In this document: positions 8,100 through 16,183 of the stretch, one piece after another
How positions within the stretch are numbered: position 1 is the stretch's first letter
Layout of the letters: every line of letters starts with the position of its first letter
From: Gammaproteobacteria bacterium
GTDB taxonomy: Bacteria > Pseudomonadota > Gammaproteobacteria > Pseudomonadales > Pseudohongiellaceae
Direction of reading: 5' to 3'
Assembly: GCA_030654835.1 (NCBI GenBank)
Contig: JAURWS010000042.1
Location: 1 to 64,000, forward strand
DNA length: 64,000 nucleotides
Program-made: the position numbers and the translations under genes
The notes under the pieces: generated by a model
Told to the model about the DNA's origin: nothing
The model's input: the letters and a program-made list of their open reading frames with translations, nothing else
The model's database searches: none

Positions 8100-9263
8100 A
8101 TGACAAACTACCAACAAGGCAGGATCAAGCCAGGGAAAAAACTACTCACCACAGTTGCATGCACTGCAATTGTCAGCCTCGTCTCACAAGCAGCCTTTGC
8201 ACAGGCGGGTGACAAGATTCGAATGGAATATCCCCAACTCGCCGATCTGTTCAATGCCTTTGATATAACTCAGGCAAATACCTTTGAAGCCATCACCACA
8301 ATCAATGCCCAGCCAGCGTCTGCAGCTGCGCGTGAGGGGCTGCGCGAACACCTGGAAATGATAAAGACAATGACCTGGAGTGAAATGATGGCCAGTGGGA
8401 CCATGAATCACGGCGGCATGGCCATGAATCCAGATTTGGAAGTGGAAGCACGTATCAATTTGTTGGCGGTGATGCGCGCCACGCATACGGATGAAGAAGC
8501 GAGCAAAGCGTATGCCGACAACACTGCTATCAATCGTCATACTTCCGAGATATTGAGTCGTGGTCGAGATTTTGAAAACACGTTGTTTGAAATTTTCCTG
8601 GACGACAGTATCAGTGACAAGCCTGCGGCCGTGAACGCCGCAATCACTGATTACCTCAGCGAGGATCGCCATTCAGTTTCAACCTTCCCAAAGGAAAGTA
8701 AATTTCTGGTTGAGCATGACCAGGCAACGGGATTCAAGACTGCCTTCCCGCGCCTGAGTGGTTTGATGTGGACCCAGCAATGGTTACAGTTAGCTTCTCT
8801 CGAAGCCATAATTCTGGAAACTCTGGACAAACAATTTACCCACAGTGTGGATACCGCGCTGGAACGCTTCTGGGGCAAGATTGGCACTGACGGTGGTATG
8901 AGCGTGTTCCCTCCTCCCAGCGAATTACCAATGGCACCAGCGATCGCCCCTGACCTGTATACCCAATCGCCAGAAGCGGCCATCATTCTGGACAACCTGA
9001 ACATTCTGGAAACCGTGGTGGCCGATATCCTGTCCTACCCGAACGAGGAGGATCGTGAAGCCAAGATGGATGCCGCCGTTGCCCTGTTTACCAACAAGGA
9101 AGCAGATAACTCACAGCCAGCGGAATATTTACTCTTTGCCCTGCGAGGCGGTATTTATGATCAGGGCGGCCCTGCCATCGGCGAACTGACGCGATCCGAG
9201 CGTAATCGCTCACGCGACGCCATGGGCATGCAACAGGCCGCGATCAAGGGCCCTGGTCAATAA
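8100..9263 (+). CDS. Exported protein of unknown function, mostly helical
   Basis: The frame extends up to 8055, but that start lies inside the terminator; the ATG at 8100 has GGGGGAGAAGG just before it and gives a normal signal peptide (KKLLTTVACTAIVSLVSQAAFAQ in part), so the mature protein has about 350 residues. It is mainly alpha-helical, with a Met/His-rich patch (GTMNHGGMAMNP, about 100-112) that could bind copper and few cysteines. I recognise no family. Its place after a haem/copper gene pair suggests a linked role. It ends at a bidirectional terminator facing the TonB receptor gene. Confidence 0.7.
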   Translation: MTNYQQGRIKPGKKLLTTVACTAIVSLVSQAAFAQAGDKIRMEYPQLADLFNAFDITQANTFEAITTINAQPASAAAREGLREHLEMIKTMTWSEMMASGTMNHGGMAMNPDLEVEARINLLAVMRATHTDEEASKAYADNTAINRHTSEILSRGRDFENTLFEIFLDDSISDKPAAVNAAITDYLSEDRHSVSTFPKESKFLVEHDQATGFKTAFPRLSGLMWTQQWLQLASLEAIILETLDKQFTHSVDTALERFWGKIGTDGGMSVFPPPSELPMAPAIAPDLYTQSPEAAIILDNLNILETVVADILSYPNEEDREAKMDAAVALFTNKEADNSQPAEYLLFALRGGIYDQGGPAIGELTRSERNRSRDAMGMQQAAIKGPGQ

Positions 9264-9289
9264 TCGTCTACTGAGATTCGGGGCGCAGT

Positions 9290-9327
9290 AACAAAAAAGG
9301 GGCCCCCACCGGGAGCCCCTTTTTTGT
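9290..9327. terminator. Bidirectional terminator between convergent genes
   Basis: AACAAAAAAGGGGC and GCCCCTTTTTTGTT form a perfect stem around a short CCCCACCGGGA region, with a T run on both strands. It ends the 8100 gene (+) and the TonB-receptor gene (-). Confidence 0.9.
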
Positions 9328-9388
9328 TGTTACTACCACCCTCAGCGTCAAAATTCTCGCTGATCAGGCGGCATGACTATCCGCTGAC

Positions 9389-12367
9389 TTAGAAGTCGTA
9401 AGTCAAACGCGCATAGAGCGAACGGCCCATCGGGTCCTGCAACTCGCCAATGACGCCAGCGAAGTCAGGAGTACGCTGAGCTTGTCGGTCGAAGATGTTG
9501 CGCGAACCAACGCTGACGCCCATCTCGCCACCGTACAGGCTGATGCCACGGTAGGTGTAGGCCAGGTCGAAGTCTGTCCAAGCCTTGATCTGACCACCGA
9601 CAATCGACGGGTTCGGGTTGGTGCCCGCAAACTGCAGGATGGACGGAATGTAGTTCGTACCATCCCAATCCAGTGCGCTCACGTAGTGTACCGTGCCAGT
9701 GACTGCGTGGTTTGCCAGGGTCCAGCCCAGACGCAGGTTGGCCTTGATCTCTGGCACTGCTGGCGCTGTGGCCGTCAGCAGGTTGGTTTGTCCCAAACCT
9801 TCCTTTACCGCCGCGGTCGCGTTGTCCTGGTACTCGAACGAGTCCATCACCGTCGCCTGCAGGTTGATGCGGAAGGCACCCATATCGCCCATATCGAAGC
9901 GGTAGTTGCTCTGAATGTCATAGGCCGTGACCTTGACGCTCGTGGCGTTCACGCTGCCCGGAGTCGTAATCTGCAGAAGGCTGCCGAGGTCATCCGGGTC
10001 ACGCAGGATGTCCGGGTTGCCCTTGCCGCTGGCCAGCCAGGCCGCCAGCTGCGCCCTCGTGGGCTGGTTGGCTGCACCGACACCGCTGCCAGCGAAGCCG
10101 GACCACGCCTTGAAGGCTGCGAATTCATTGTTCATGACCGTTTGGCCGGAGATACCGACGATACGGTTCTGGAAGTCGGTCTCGTTCCAGGTCAATGAGA
10201 AGTCGAAATCCCCGAACGCCAGATCCATGCCCAACTGCTTCGATGTGGAGTACTCGTTTTCCAGAGCCGGGTTACCGCCAGCACAAGCAGTGGTGAACGC
10301 AGAGAACGGGGTGAAGCGGTCAGACACCGTGGACAGACCACAGCTGACAGGGTTCAGCAGCTGAGTCAGTGACGGTGCAATGAACGCGTCGCCAGTAGTG
10401 GCCCGCAGAGTCAGCCACTCGGTTGTCGCCCAGGTGATGCCGAATTTCGGGTCCGTGGACTTTTGATCAGTGCTGAAGCTTTCATGACGCACGGCAGCTT
10501 CGATTTCCACCGTTTCCAGGACGGGAATCGCCAGCTCGACGAAGTAGGCATCTACGTCACGGGTGCCCGTCGTTATTTCTTCCGGGAACGGGCTGCCAAT
10601 CCAGGTATCGCCACGCAATTCACTGGCGGAAGGCGTATTGGTGTACTTGTCGTTGCGCCATTGGTAACCCACGGCTGCGCCAATCACACCGCCCGGCAGT
10701 TCGAAGCCGCCCAGCGGAATCTCACCGTTCAGCACGATGTCCACGGTGTCCAGCCAGTCTTGTGACATTTCACGGTCACGGGCTGCAACGGCGTTCATCA
10801 TGTCCTTGGTGTTGTTGGTGGACTGGTCCATCACGAAGAACGGGTTGTAGCAGGCGTCGCGGTCGCGACGAACGTCGCACTTGAGGCCCTGCTTCATGGC
10901 TTCGATGTCGTAGTTCTGGTTCGACATCGAACGCGATGTCTGCTCACTCTTGGCATAGGCTGCCATGCCTTCCCAGCCTTCCAGGAAGGGCACTTTGAAG
11001 TCGGCCTGGAGCAGCGCGCGGCTGTTGTGATTCGTGCTGCCGGACATGTTGTCGCCGTCAGAGGTATGGCCATCCGACATCGTGTGCGTCTTGTTGATCG
11101 GACGCAGCGAACGGGCGCGGACGTCTTCACGCAGCAGCACGCCATTGGCTGTGGTGCCGGAGACGAGGTAGTCCATCAGGCCGTCTTTGTTGATGTCCTG
11201 AGTGCCACGGTCGGGCAGGCCGTCGCGGTTGGCGTCGATGCCGTACAACTGCAGGCCGGCGGAGTTTTTCGCCAGGAACGGGTTGCCTGGCTGTTCACCA
11301 CGAATCGAGGGCAGCTCGCCGATGCGCGAGTTGCCTGGGTTGGATGTGGAGGTGTAGGACATCTGGTACAGACGTGACGTGAAGTACTGCGCACGCAGGG
11401 TCAGGTCATCGCTCAGCTCCCAGGTGGCGTTGGCAAAGACCGAGCCGATATCCATGGGTTCACGGTAGCTGCGGGTATCGCCGTAGTCGACCCAGCAGTT
11501 ATTGCCAACCTTCATGCCGAAGGGGTTGTTGCTTTCGCCCGCCTTCCAGAACTGGCGCTGTGATGCCGGGGCACAGTTCGGGTCGGCCTGTGGGCCGGTT
11601 TTTCCGGTGTACTGCCCAGCCGCGTCGCGTAATGGGACAGTGTAGTTGCCCGGAGCAAGGGAAGAGTAGTTCATGCCGGCCTGGGCCAGGTAGGGACGTT
11701 CGTCCCAGGCAAGACGGCTGTTGGTTTTGTACTGACCCGCCAGCACCACGTCGAGGCCGCCGATATCGCCGCCCCACATCATCTGCGCAGACTCTTCGTC
11801 GTAGTCGCCCTCGCCATCGCGCTCGCCATAGACTTCCATCTTCACGCCGTCATAAGAGGTGTAGGGAACGAAGTTGACCACGCCGGCCACCGCCTCGTTT
11901 CCGTACAGTGCTGCTGCGCCGTCCGCAACGATGTCGATGCGCTGGATGGCGATGGTGGGTACCATCGACTGGACGTTTTCGCTAGCTATGCGCTTGCCGT
12001 CCAGCAGGGTCAGCGTCGACCGTGGTCCGAGTCCACGCAGGTCAATGCTCTGGCTGCCCGAGCTGGTGCCCTGGATTGTGTTTGTGACAGAAGAAGAAGG
12101 ACCACCCACGAACGACATGTTCTGGATAACCTCGCCAAGGTTCATAGTGCCTTGGTCGGCCAGGTCGTCAGCGTTCAGCTGGGTAATCTGGGAGGCTTGG
12201 GTGAAGCCTTCCGAGCGGCGGATATAGGAACCGGTAACAACGACTTCTTCCACCTCCGGTTCGGCCTGGGCCGGGGCCTGGGCAAAGCTTGCGTTGGACA
12301 GGGGAAGCAGTGAGAGGGAAACAGCTGTGCACAACAGCCGACGCTTGTGGGGAATATTGAATCGCAT
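9389..12367 (-). CDS. TonB-dependent outer-membrane receptor
   Basis: A complete 992-residue receptor: signal peptide ending near SFAQ (residue 30), a TonB-box-like EVEEVVVTGSYIRR, the plug domain (about 55-180, with IDLRGLGPRSTLTLLDGKRI), then a 22-strand barrel ending in the outer-membrane signature LYARLTYDF with terminal Phe. The ATG at 12367 has AGGAG six bases upstream. It resembles the large receptors common in oligotrophic marine bacteria, which import sugars, peptides, siderophores or cobalamin; nothing local identifies the ligand. No Fur or cobalamin element was found upstream. It seems to be a single-gene unit. Confidence 0.95.
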   Translation of the reverse strand: MRFNIPHKRRLLCTAVSLSLLPLSNASFAQAPAQAEPEVEEVVVTGSYIRRSEGFTQASQITQLNADDLADQGTMNLGEVIQNMSFVGGPSSSVTNTIQGTSSGSQSIDLRGLGPRSTLTLLDGKRIASENVQSMVPTIAIQRIDIVADGAAALYGNEAVAGVVNFVPYTSYDGVKMEVYGERDGEGDYDEESAQMMWGGDIGGLDVVLAGQYKTNSRLAWDERPYLAQAGMNYSSLAPGNYTVPLRDAAGQYTGKTGPQADPNCAPASQRQFWKAGESNNPFGMKVGNNCWVDYGDTRSYREPMDIGSVFANATWELSDDLTLRAQYFTSRLYQMSYTSTSNPGNSRIGELPSIRGEQPGNPFLAKNSAGLQLYGIDANRDGLPDRGTQDINKDGLMDYLVSGTTANGVLLREDVRARSLRPINKTHTMSDGHTSDGDNMSGSTNHNSRALLQADFKVPFLEGWEGMAAYAKSEQTSRSMSNQNYDIEAMKQGLKCDVRRDRDACYNPFFVMDQSTNNTKDMMNAVAARDREMSQDWLDTVDIVLNGEIPLGGFELPGGVIGAAVGYQWRNDKYTNTPSASELRGDTWIGSPFPEEITTGTRDVDAYFVELAIPVLETVEIEAAVRHESFSTDQKSTDPKFGITWATTEWLTLRATTGDAFIAPSLTQLLNPVSCGLSTVSDRFTPFSAFTTACAGGNPALENEYSTSKQLGMDLAFGDFDFSLTWNETDFQNRIVGISGQTVMNNEFAAFKAWSGFAGSGVGAANQPTRAQLAAWLASGKGNPDILRDPDDLGSLLQITTPGSVNATSVKVTAYDIQSNYRFDMGDMGAFRINLQATVMDSFEYQDNATAAVKEGLGQTNLLTATAPAVPEIKANLRLGWTLANHAVTGTVHYVSALDWDGTNYIPSILQFAGTNPNPSIVGGQIKAWTDFDLAYTYRGISLYGGEMGVSVGSRNIFDRQAQRTPDFAGVIGELQDPMGRSLYARLTYDF

Positions 12368-12674
12368 ATATCACTCCTAGGTTATTTTTGTTTTCTAAGG
12401 CTTGCCGAGATAGTACGTATGGGCGAAGAGATTGGGTAAGAAAAACAGATGTCTCATTACCAAACGCCAAAGCCGGATCCAACTACATATATGGAACGGT
12501 TGGATACTGTCTCACCATGAAAGAAATTGCAATAGTTTGTAACTACTGCGCAGGGCTGCAGACCAATTCGACCTATCGATAACGGGAGTTATAAAAATCA
12601 CTATATTGATTTTAAAAGAAAATTTCCCATCACCAGCCATTGTGACGGGGCAATCAGGACTGACAGACGTGGCA
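12368..12674. other. Gap between TonB receptor and the exported 159-residue protein
   Basis: AT-rich, no supported gene. It should contain the promoter of the minus-strand receptor gene, but no confident -35/-10 pair, Fur box or riboswitch could be recognised. Confidence 0.4.
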
Positions 12675-13154
12675 TTATTGACTAAGTTCGTTGAGACGCC
12701 CTCTCAACATTTTCAATATCTCACCGAGCTCCTGAAAGTACTGATTCTTGCTCGAAATTTCGTTCATTATTGCGGTGAGTTGCTCGAATTCGGGCTGAAG
12801 CTCCTTGACTAATCCATCATTATTGATCAGTTCGTCGGTTCCCAATCTGTAATCATTGGCATTGGCACCGCGTCGTTTGGATACAAAATTTGGTTCGCAG
12901 CCAATCTGGGGAATATTCGATCCTGTCGGGGTGAATTTCTGACAAACGACATCAAACTCATCATTTTCATTGAGTGTATTGAACACACGGTAGAACTCGG
13001 TTTGGATTTTTTCAATTTCCGCGCGGAGTTGAGGCACGGTCAAATCCTCTATCACTACTTGCTCTTGCTCAGCGCCATTCACTATCGGAGGAGCTGAAAG
13101 CGCCGTTAATCCCAGCGCAACACACGCGCCAACAACCAGTCTTTGTATGTTCAT
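12675..13154 (-). CDS. Small exported protein of unknown function
   Basis: 159 residues with a signal peptide (cleavage near VNGA, about residue 28), two heptad-like helices (about 38-66 and 118-155) and a central loop FDVVCQKFTPTGSNIPQIGCEPNF with two cysteines that could form a disulphide. The arrangement (helical hairpin plus cysteine loop with SKRRGANAND) recurs in small periplasmic proteins of gammaproteobacteria that have no assigned role. AGAGGA lies before the ATG. Monocistronic, divergent from the following gene. Confidence 0.7.
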   Translation of the reverse strand: MNIQRLVVGACVALGLTALSAPPIVNGAEQEQVVIEDLTVPQLRAEIEKIQTEFYRVFNTLNENDEFDVVCQKFTPTGSNIPQIGCEPNFVSKRRGANANDYRLGTDELINNDGLVKELQPEFEQLTAIMNEISSKNQYFQELGEILKMLRGRLNELSQ

Positions 13155-13330
13155 GTGTTCTGTCCTCTTGGTGGGCCTGGGTCATTTCGAGTTTACCAAG
13201 AGCATCGCCGAAGCAGCCATTGGGATGTCTCGTTGCCATTATGAAGCTGGACTAAGTGTCAATTCAAATATATCTTCTGGCCATTCAGAAATGGCTCGAT
13301 CCAAGTTCAACCGACACAAGGTACATCCTT

Positions 13331-13930
13331 TTGAAAATCACTCCCCAACCGCTTTTCCCCAGCCTTGTCTGGTCAACCTTGTTTGACGACCGCGCGATTT
13401 TGAACTCCAGGTTGCTGGACCTTGCCAATCGCATGCGCAGCAACGACCCCAGCGGCGTGGCAAATACCAATATAAAGGGCTGGCAAAGCCCCAACAATCT
13501 GCAGTATCTGCCGGAGTTCGCGGACATCAACCTTCGTATTCTGCAGGTGTGTCAACGTATCGGCGAATCCCTGCATTTCAAGTCAAATCTTACTTACGAC
13601 CACCAGGCCTGGGTCAATATCAGCCCGCCAGGGGCTTCCAACAAGATCCACTTTCACGCCAACTGTCATTTCAGCGGCGTCTACTACATATGCTTGAAGG
13701 CGCCGGAATGCGGCAGCATTTTCTTTCGGGACCCGCGCATTGCGTCAAGGATGATGACTTACCCTGTCGACAAACCCACCGCCTTCACCGCCGAAGAGGT
13801 TCAGATGCATCCGGAAGAGGGGCGGATGTATGTGTTCCCTGGCTGGCTGGAACACGGGGTGGAGGAAAACATGAGTGATCAGGACAGGGTGAGCATCAGC
13901 TTCAATGTTCTGGCAATCCCAAACCGCTGA
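13331..13930 (+). CDS. TIGR02466-like 2OG-Fe(II) oxygenase family protein
   Basis: The frame is open from 13256, but the family's usual beginning (KITPQPLFPSLVWSTLF) is reached at a TTG at 13331 preceded by ACAAGG with a nine-base spacer, so I prefer that start (199 residues). The core WVNISPPGASNKIHFHANCHFSGVYYICL carries the double-stranded beta-helix metal region and GWLEHGVEEN the second histidine, as in the phage- and marine-associated TIGR02466 group of putative iron/2-oxoglutarate oxygenases. The final conserved Arg is probably in RVSISFNV. Substrate unknown. It stands alone, before the restriction-modification module on the opposite strand. Confidence 0.75.
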   Translation: MKITPQPLFPSLVWSTLFDDRAILNSRLLDLANRMRSNDPSGVANTNIKGWQSPNNLQYLPEFADINLRILQVCQRIGESLHFKSNLTYDHQAWVNISPPGASNKIHFHANCHFSGVYYICLKAPECGSIFFRDPRIASRMMTYPVDKPTAFTAEEVQMHPEEGRMYVFPGWLEHGVEENMSDQDRVSISFNVLAIPNR

Positions 13931-13972
13931 AGCACAAGCTGTTCAGCTGTTGCATCGCTCATGAGCAAATCA

Positions 13973-15181
13973 TCAGCTGACTAGGAGTAGGCATTCTTGC
14001 ACTTCTCGATGCCTATCCTTCAATCTGCCCAGCGTCATGTGTTGATGATCGGTGAAAAGAACCTCAATTTTCTTGCCGCTAAAAATTGCTGTAGCTAATT
14101 TTTCAATTTCCTCAATCGTGATCATTCCGGTATTGCTATAACTCATGGCCAGATTTGACTTGCTCTTTGCGACCCCCTTAAAAAGTTGGCAAAAAGCTTC
14201 CGTCACCTGTGACTTTATACAGAACGGTGACTGATGACGATCTTCTCTATACCGCCCCTTCACCACCACCCCATTCTTAGCCTGAAGCTTGGGGTAATCA
14301 TAAAGAACGAGAGTTTCTAGAGCATGGTAGAACCGGCTGTAATGAACAAAGCAATAAGGAGGGTCCGCATAAACAGTACCGCCACGAAGACTGCTGAGAC
14401 ACTGCCTATAATCCAACGTCGTTGTCAGGTGCCCGTACACAGGCCTCGTCTTCGGCATCCACAATAATACTTCGTTGTATTTTCTTTCAAAGTATTTAGC
14501 TACCGCCCTCTTCCTGTATATCAATATATCCGAAAGTGATCCTTCGGTTTTTGCATCTCTATACTGCGCATAGTGGCCAGTTCCCTGGCTGGTATACGCC
14601 ATCGCAAACATGAGAGATGACATTACTGCTGGATAACAAGGCTCGACTCTGTATGTCTCAGCGACTTCTCGCAATGCATCTATCCACAGACATTGTTCTG
14701 CACTCCACCAGGTGCCTGAATAATTTTTAAGGAATAAGTGCCATTCTCGCCGAAATGTTCTTGATACCAGCTGCTTCTGAAGGTCCTCCGCCGAATTGAA
14801 CTCTTCAAGACTTCCGATTGCTGAATACTCAGTGAGGCTTCCAATAGCTTTACTATTTTTTCTGACAATTGATGCAGCCTTCGTTAGTATCTGCTCAGCG
14901 CCAGGAATGCCAGAGTAACTATAAGAATTTGAGTAAGCCTGGGAGAGAATCGCTGAATACTTTTGAATATCATTCGAGTGCACGGCACACTGTTGCCCTA
15001 TGGCTCCAGCGAGCGAAGCGCTACCGGCGAAAAGGTCACATACAACTCCACCTCTGTATATCTCGTTAACCCCTTCAAGCACGAATCCCATGATTTTCGA
15101 CTTGGAACCCATGTATTTAACAAAGCTAGGATACTCAAGCTCTTCAAACAGCGCGATGGTCTCTTTTTGTACGGCTAGCAA
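13973..15181 (-). CDS. Type II DNA adenine methylase, D12 class
   Basis: 402 residues. KYMGSKSKIM (22-31) and DLFAGSASLAGAIG (49-62) form the S-adenosylmethionine pocket and DPPYCFVHYSRFY (from 273) is the N6-adenine catalytic motif of D12 (Dam-like) enzymes. A long insert (about 95-270) between these motifs would carry target recognition. The start is TTG at 15181, supported by GGAG eight bases before it; a later ATG at the GSK motif would remove the N-terminus. With the controller and nuclease on the other strand it protects host DNA. The gene is visibly AT-richer than its surroundings. The partner's BglII/BstYI relation suggests a GATC-containing site, as an inference. Confidence 0.85.
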   Translation of the reverse strand: MLAVQKETIALFEELEYPSFVKYMGSKSKIMGFVLEGVNEIYRGGVVCDLFAGSASLAGAIGQQCAVHSNDIQKYSAILSQAYSNSYSYSGIPGAEQILTKAASIVRKNSKAIGSLTEYSAIGSLEEFNSAEDLQKQLVSRTFRREWHLFLKNYSGTWWSAEQCLWIDALREVAETYRVEPCYPAVMSSLMFAMAYTSQGTGHYAQYRDAKTEGSLSDILIYRKRAVAKYFERKYNEVLLWMPKTRPVYGHLTTTLDYRQCLSSLRGGTVYADPPYCFVHYSRFYHALETLVLYDYPKLQAKNGVVVKGRYREDRHQSPFCIKSQVTEAFCQLFKGVAKSKSNLAMSYSNTGMITIEEIEKLATAIFSGKKIEVLFTDHQHMTLGRLKDRHREVQECLLLVS

Positions 15182-15194
15182 CGTTGAATCTCCA

Positions 15195-15219
15195 GAAATA
15201 TCCCAATACGGGATATTTC
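15195..15219. promoter_or_regulatory. Palindromic operator between methylase and controller genes
   Basis: GAAATATCCC (15195-15204) and GGGATATTTC (15210-15219) are perfect 10-base inverted arms around AATAC. The site overlaps the predicted transcription start of the methylase and is the natural target of the XRE controller encoded next door. Confidence 0.75.
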
Positions 15220-15223
15220 GTGT

Positions 15224-15252
15224 TTTATGCCACCATCTCTTTTCAATGTCAA
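15224..15252 (-). promoter_or_regulatory. Promoter of the methylase gene
   Basis: Read on the minus strand, TTGACA (15252-15247) is followed after 17 bases by CATAAA (15229-15224). The start would fall near 15217, inside the palindrome, so a bound controller should block methylase transcription. Confidence 0.6.
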
Positions 15253-15264
15253 ATGGAAGGCTTG

Positions 15265-15522
15265 ATGAGTCACAATATTTGGAGCTCTCACCAGACAGCT
15301 CTTCAACAACTTATGCGCAGTTTGCGCTGCGGGGCAGCGCTTACGCAACAGGAACTTGCCGCGCTTTTAGGCAAACCTCAAAGCTATGTTTCCAAATACG
15401 AAAGTGGAGAGCGCAAGCTGGATATAGTCGAGCTACGTGAGGTTTGCCTGAAGTGTGGCATTAGTTTAGAGAGTTTTGCCCACAGATTCGAAATTGTACT
15501 TGCACAGGGAGAGAAGCAATGA
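15265..15522 (+). CDS. XRE-family controller protein of the restriction-modification system
   Basis: An 85-residue helix-turn-helix protein: LTQQELAALLGKPQSYVSKYESGERKLD (about 28-55) is a standard XRE domain. The frame is open from 15184, but the ATG at 15265 follows GGAAGG and leaves the operator outside the gene. The stop overlaps the nuclease start by 4 bases (ATGA), so controller and nuclease are coupled, as in C-protein-regulated systems. It probably binds the palindrome at 15195-15219 to repress the methylase and time nuclease production. It is AT-rich like the rest of the module. Confidence 0.75.
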   Translation: MSHNIWSSHQTALQQLMRSLRCGAALTQQELAALLGKPQSYVSKYESGERKLDIVELREVCLKCGISLESFAHRFEIVLAQGEKQ

Positions 15523-16169
15523 CTTGGCAGAATTATGTCCCCGAGGACATACAAAATTTATATGAGATTCACGACTTTAAGCATGCCGCTGCAATCTTGG
15601 CTAACGAATTCGAGGAGGAATTTGCAGAAATTTGCACCGCTTTGAGAGGTTTCAAACTGGACCCTGAAGACATAACTACGGCAGGTGGCAACGAGAGTAG
15701 AATCCCAAAAAAATTCTCTGAACTACTTCGACCTACAGGCTGGGTAGAAACGAAATTGCGATCACGGCATATCGTTGATGACATAGAAATCACTCATGAT
15801 ACCCACAAAGTCGACTATCTTAAGGGACGGGTGGCATTTGATCTTGAATGGAACAGTAAAGACCAAACTTTCGATCGTGATTTATACGCCTTCAGGTCAT
15901 TCTTTGACTACGACAAAATTAGCCTTGGCATATTAGTCACACGCAGCAATCAGCTAGACCAAGTCATTGCTGGTCTTGGAAAATATATCGATTCATATGG
16001 AACTGAGAGGTCCTACAAGCAGAAATATGGCGCTAGCACTACTCATATGGGCAAGCTACTTCCTCGATTGAAGTCCGGAAGAAACGGTGGGTGTCCAATA
16101 TTAGTGTTTGGAATCACCCCACGTCTCATTAATCCGGTTGTCGCACCAGCATTGAGAACCGCGCTTTAG
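15519..16169 (+). CDS. Type II restriction endonuclease, BglII/BstYI family
   Basis: 216 residues. The central block VDYLKGRVAFDLEWNSKDQ (98-116) contains D99 and E110-x-N112-x-K114, fitting the PD-(D/E)XK variant of the BglII/BstYI group, and TFDRDLYAFRSFFDY and GILVTRSNQL follow as in that family. BglII cuts AGATCT and BstYI RGATCY, so a related GATC-centred site is likely but not shown. Translation is coupled to the controller. The reading frame is complete, with no frameshift or stop, so the system should be active if expressed. Confidence 0.8.
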   Translation: MTWQNYVPEDIQNLYEIHDFKHAAAILANEFEEEFAEICTALRGFKLDPEDITTAGGNESRIPKKFSELLRPTGWVETKLRSRHIVDDIEITHDTHKVDYLKGRVAFDLEWNSKDQTFDRDLYAFRSFFDYDKISLGILVTRSNQLDQVIAGLGKYIDSYGTERSYKQKYGASTTHMGKLLPRLKSGRNGGCPILVFGITPRLINPVVAPALRTAL

Positions 16170-16183
16170 CGCTGTGAAAAGCC

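Noticed and set aside
12368-12674. Riboswitch or Fur box ahead of the TonB receptor
   Set aside because: No cobalamin-type conserved box or dyad resembling a Fur site was found.
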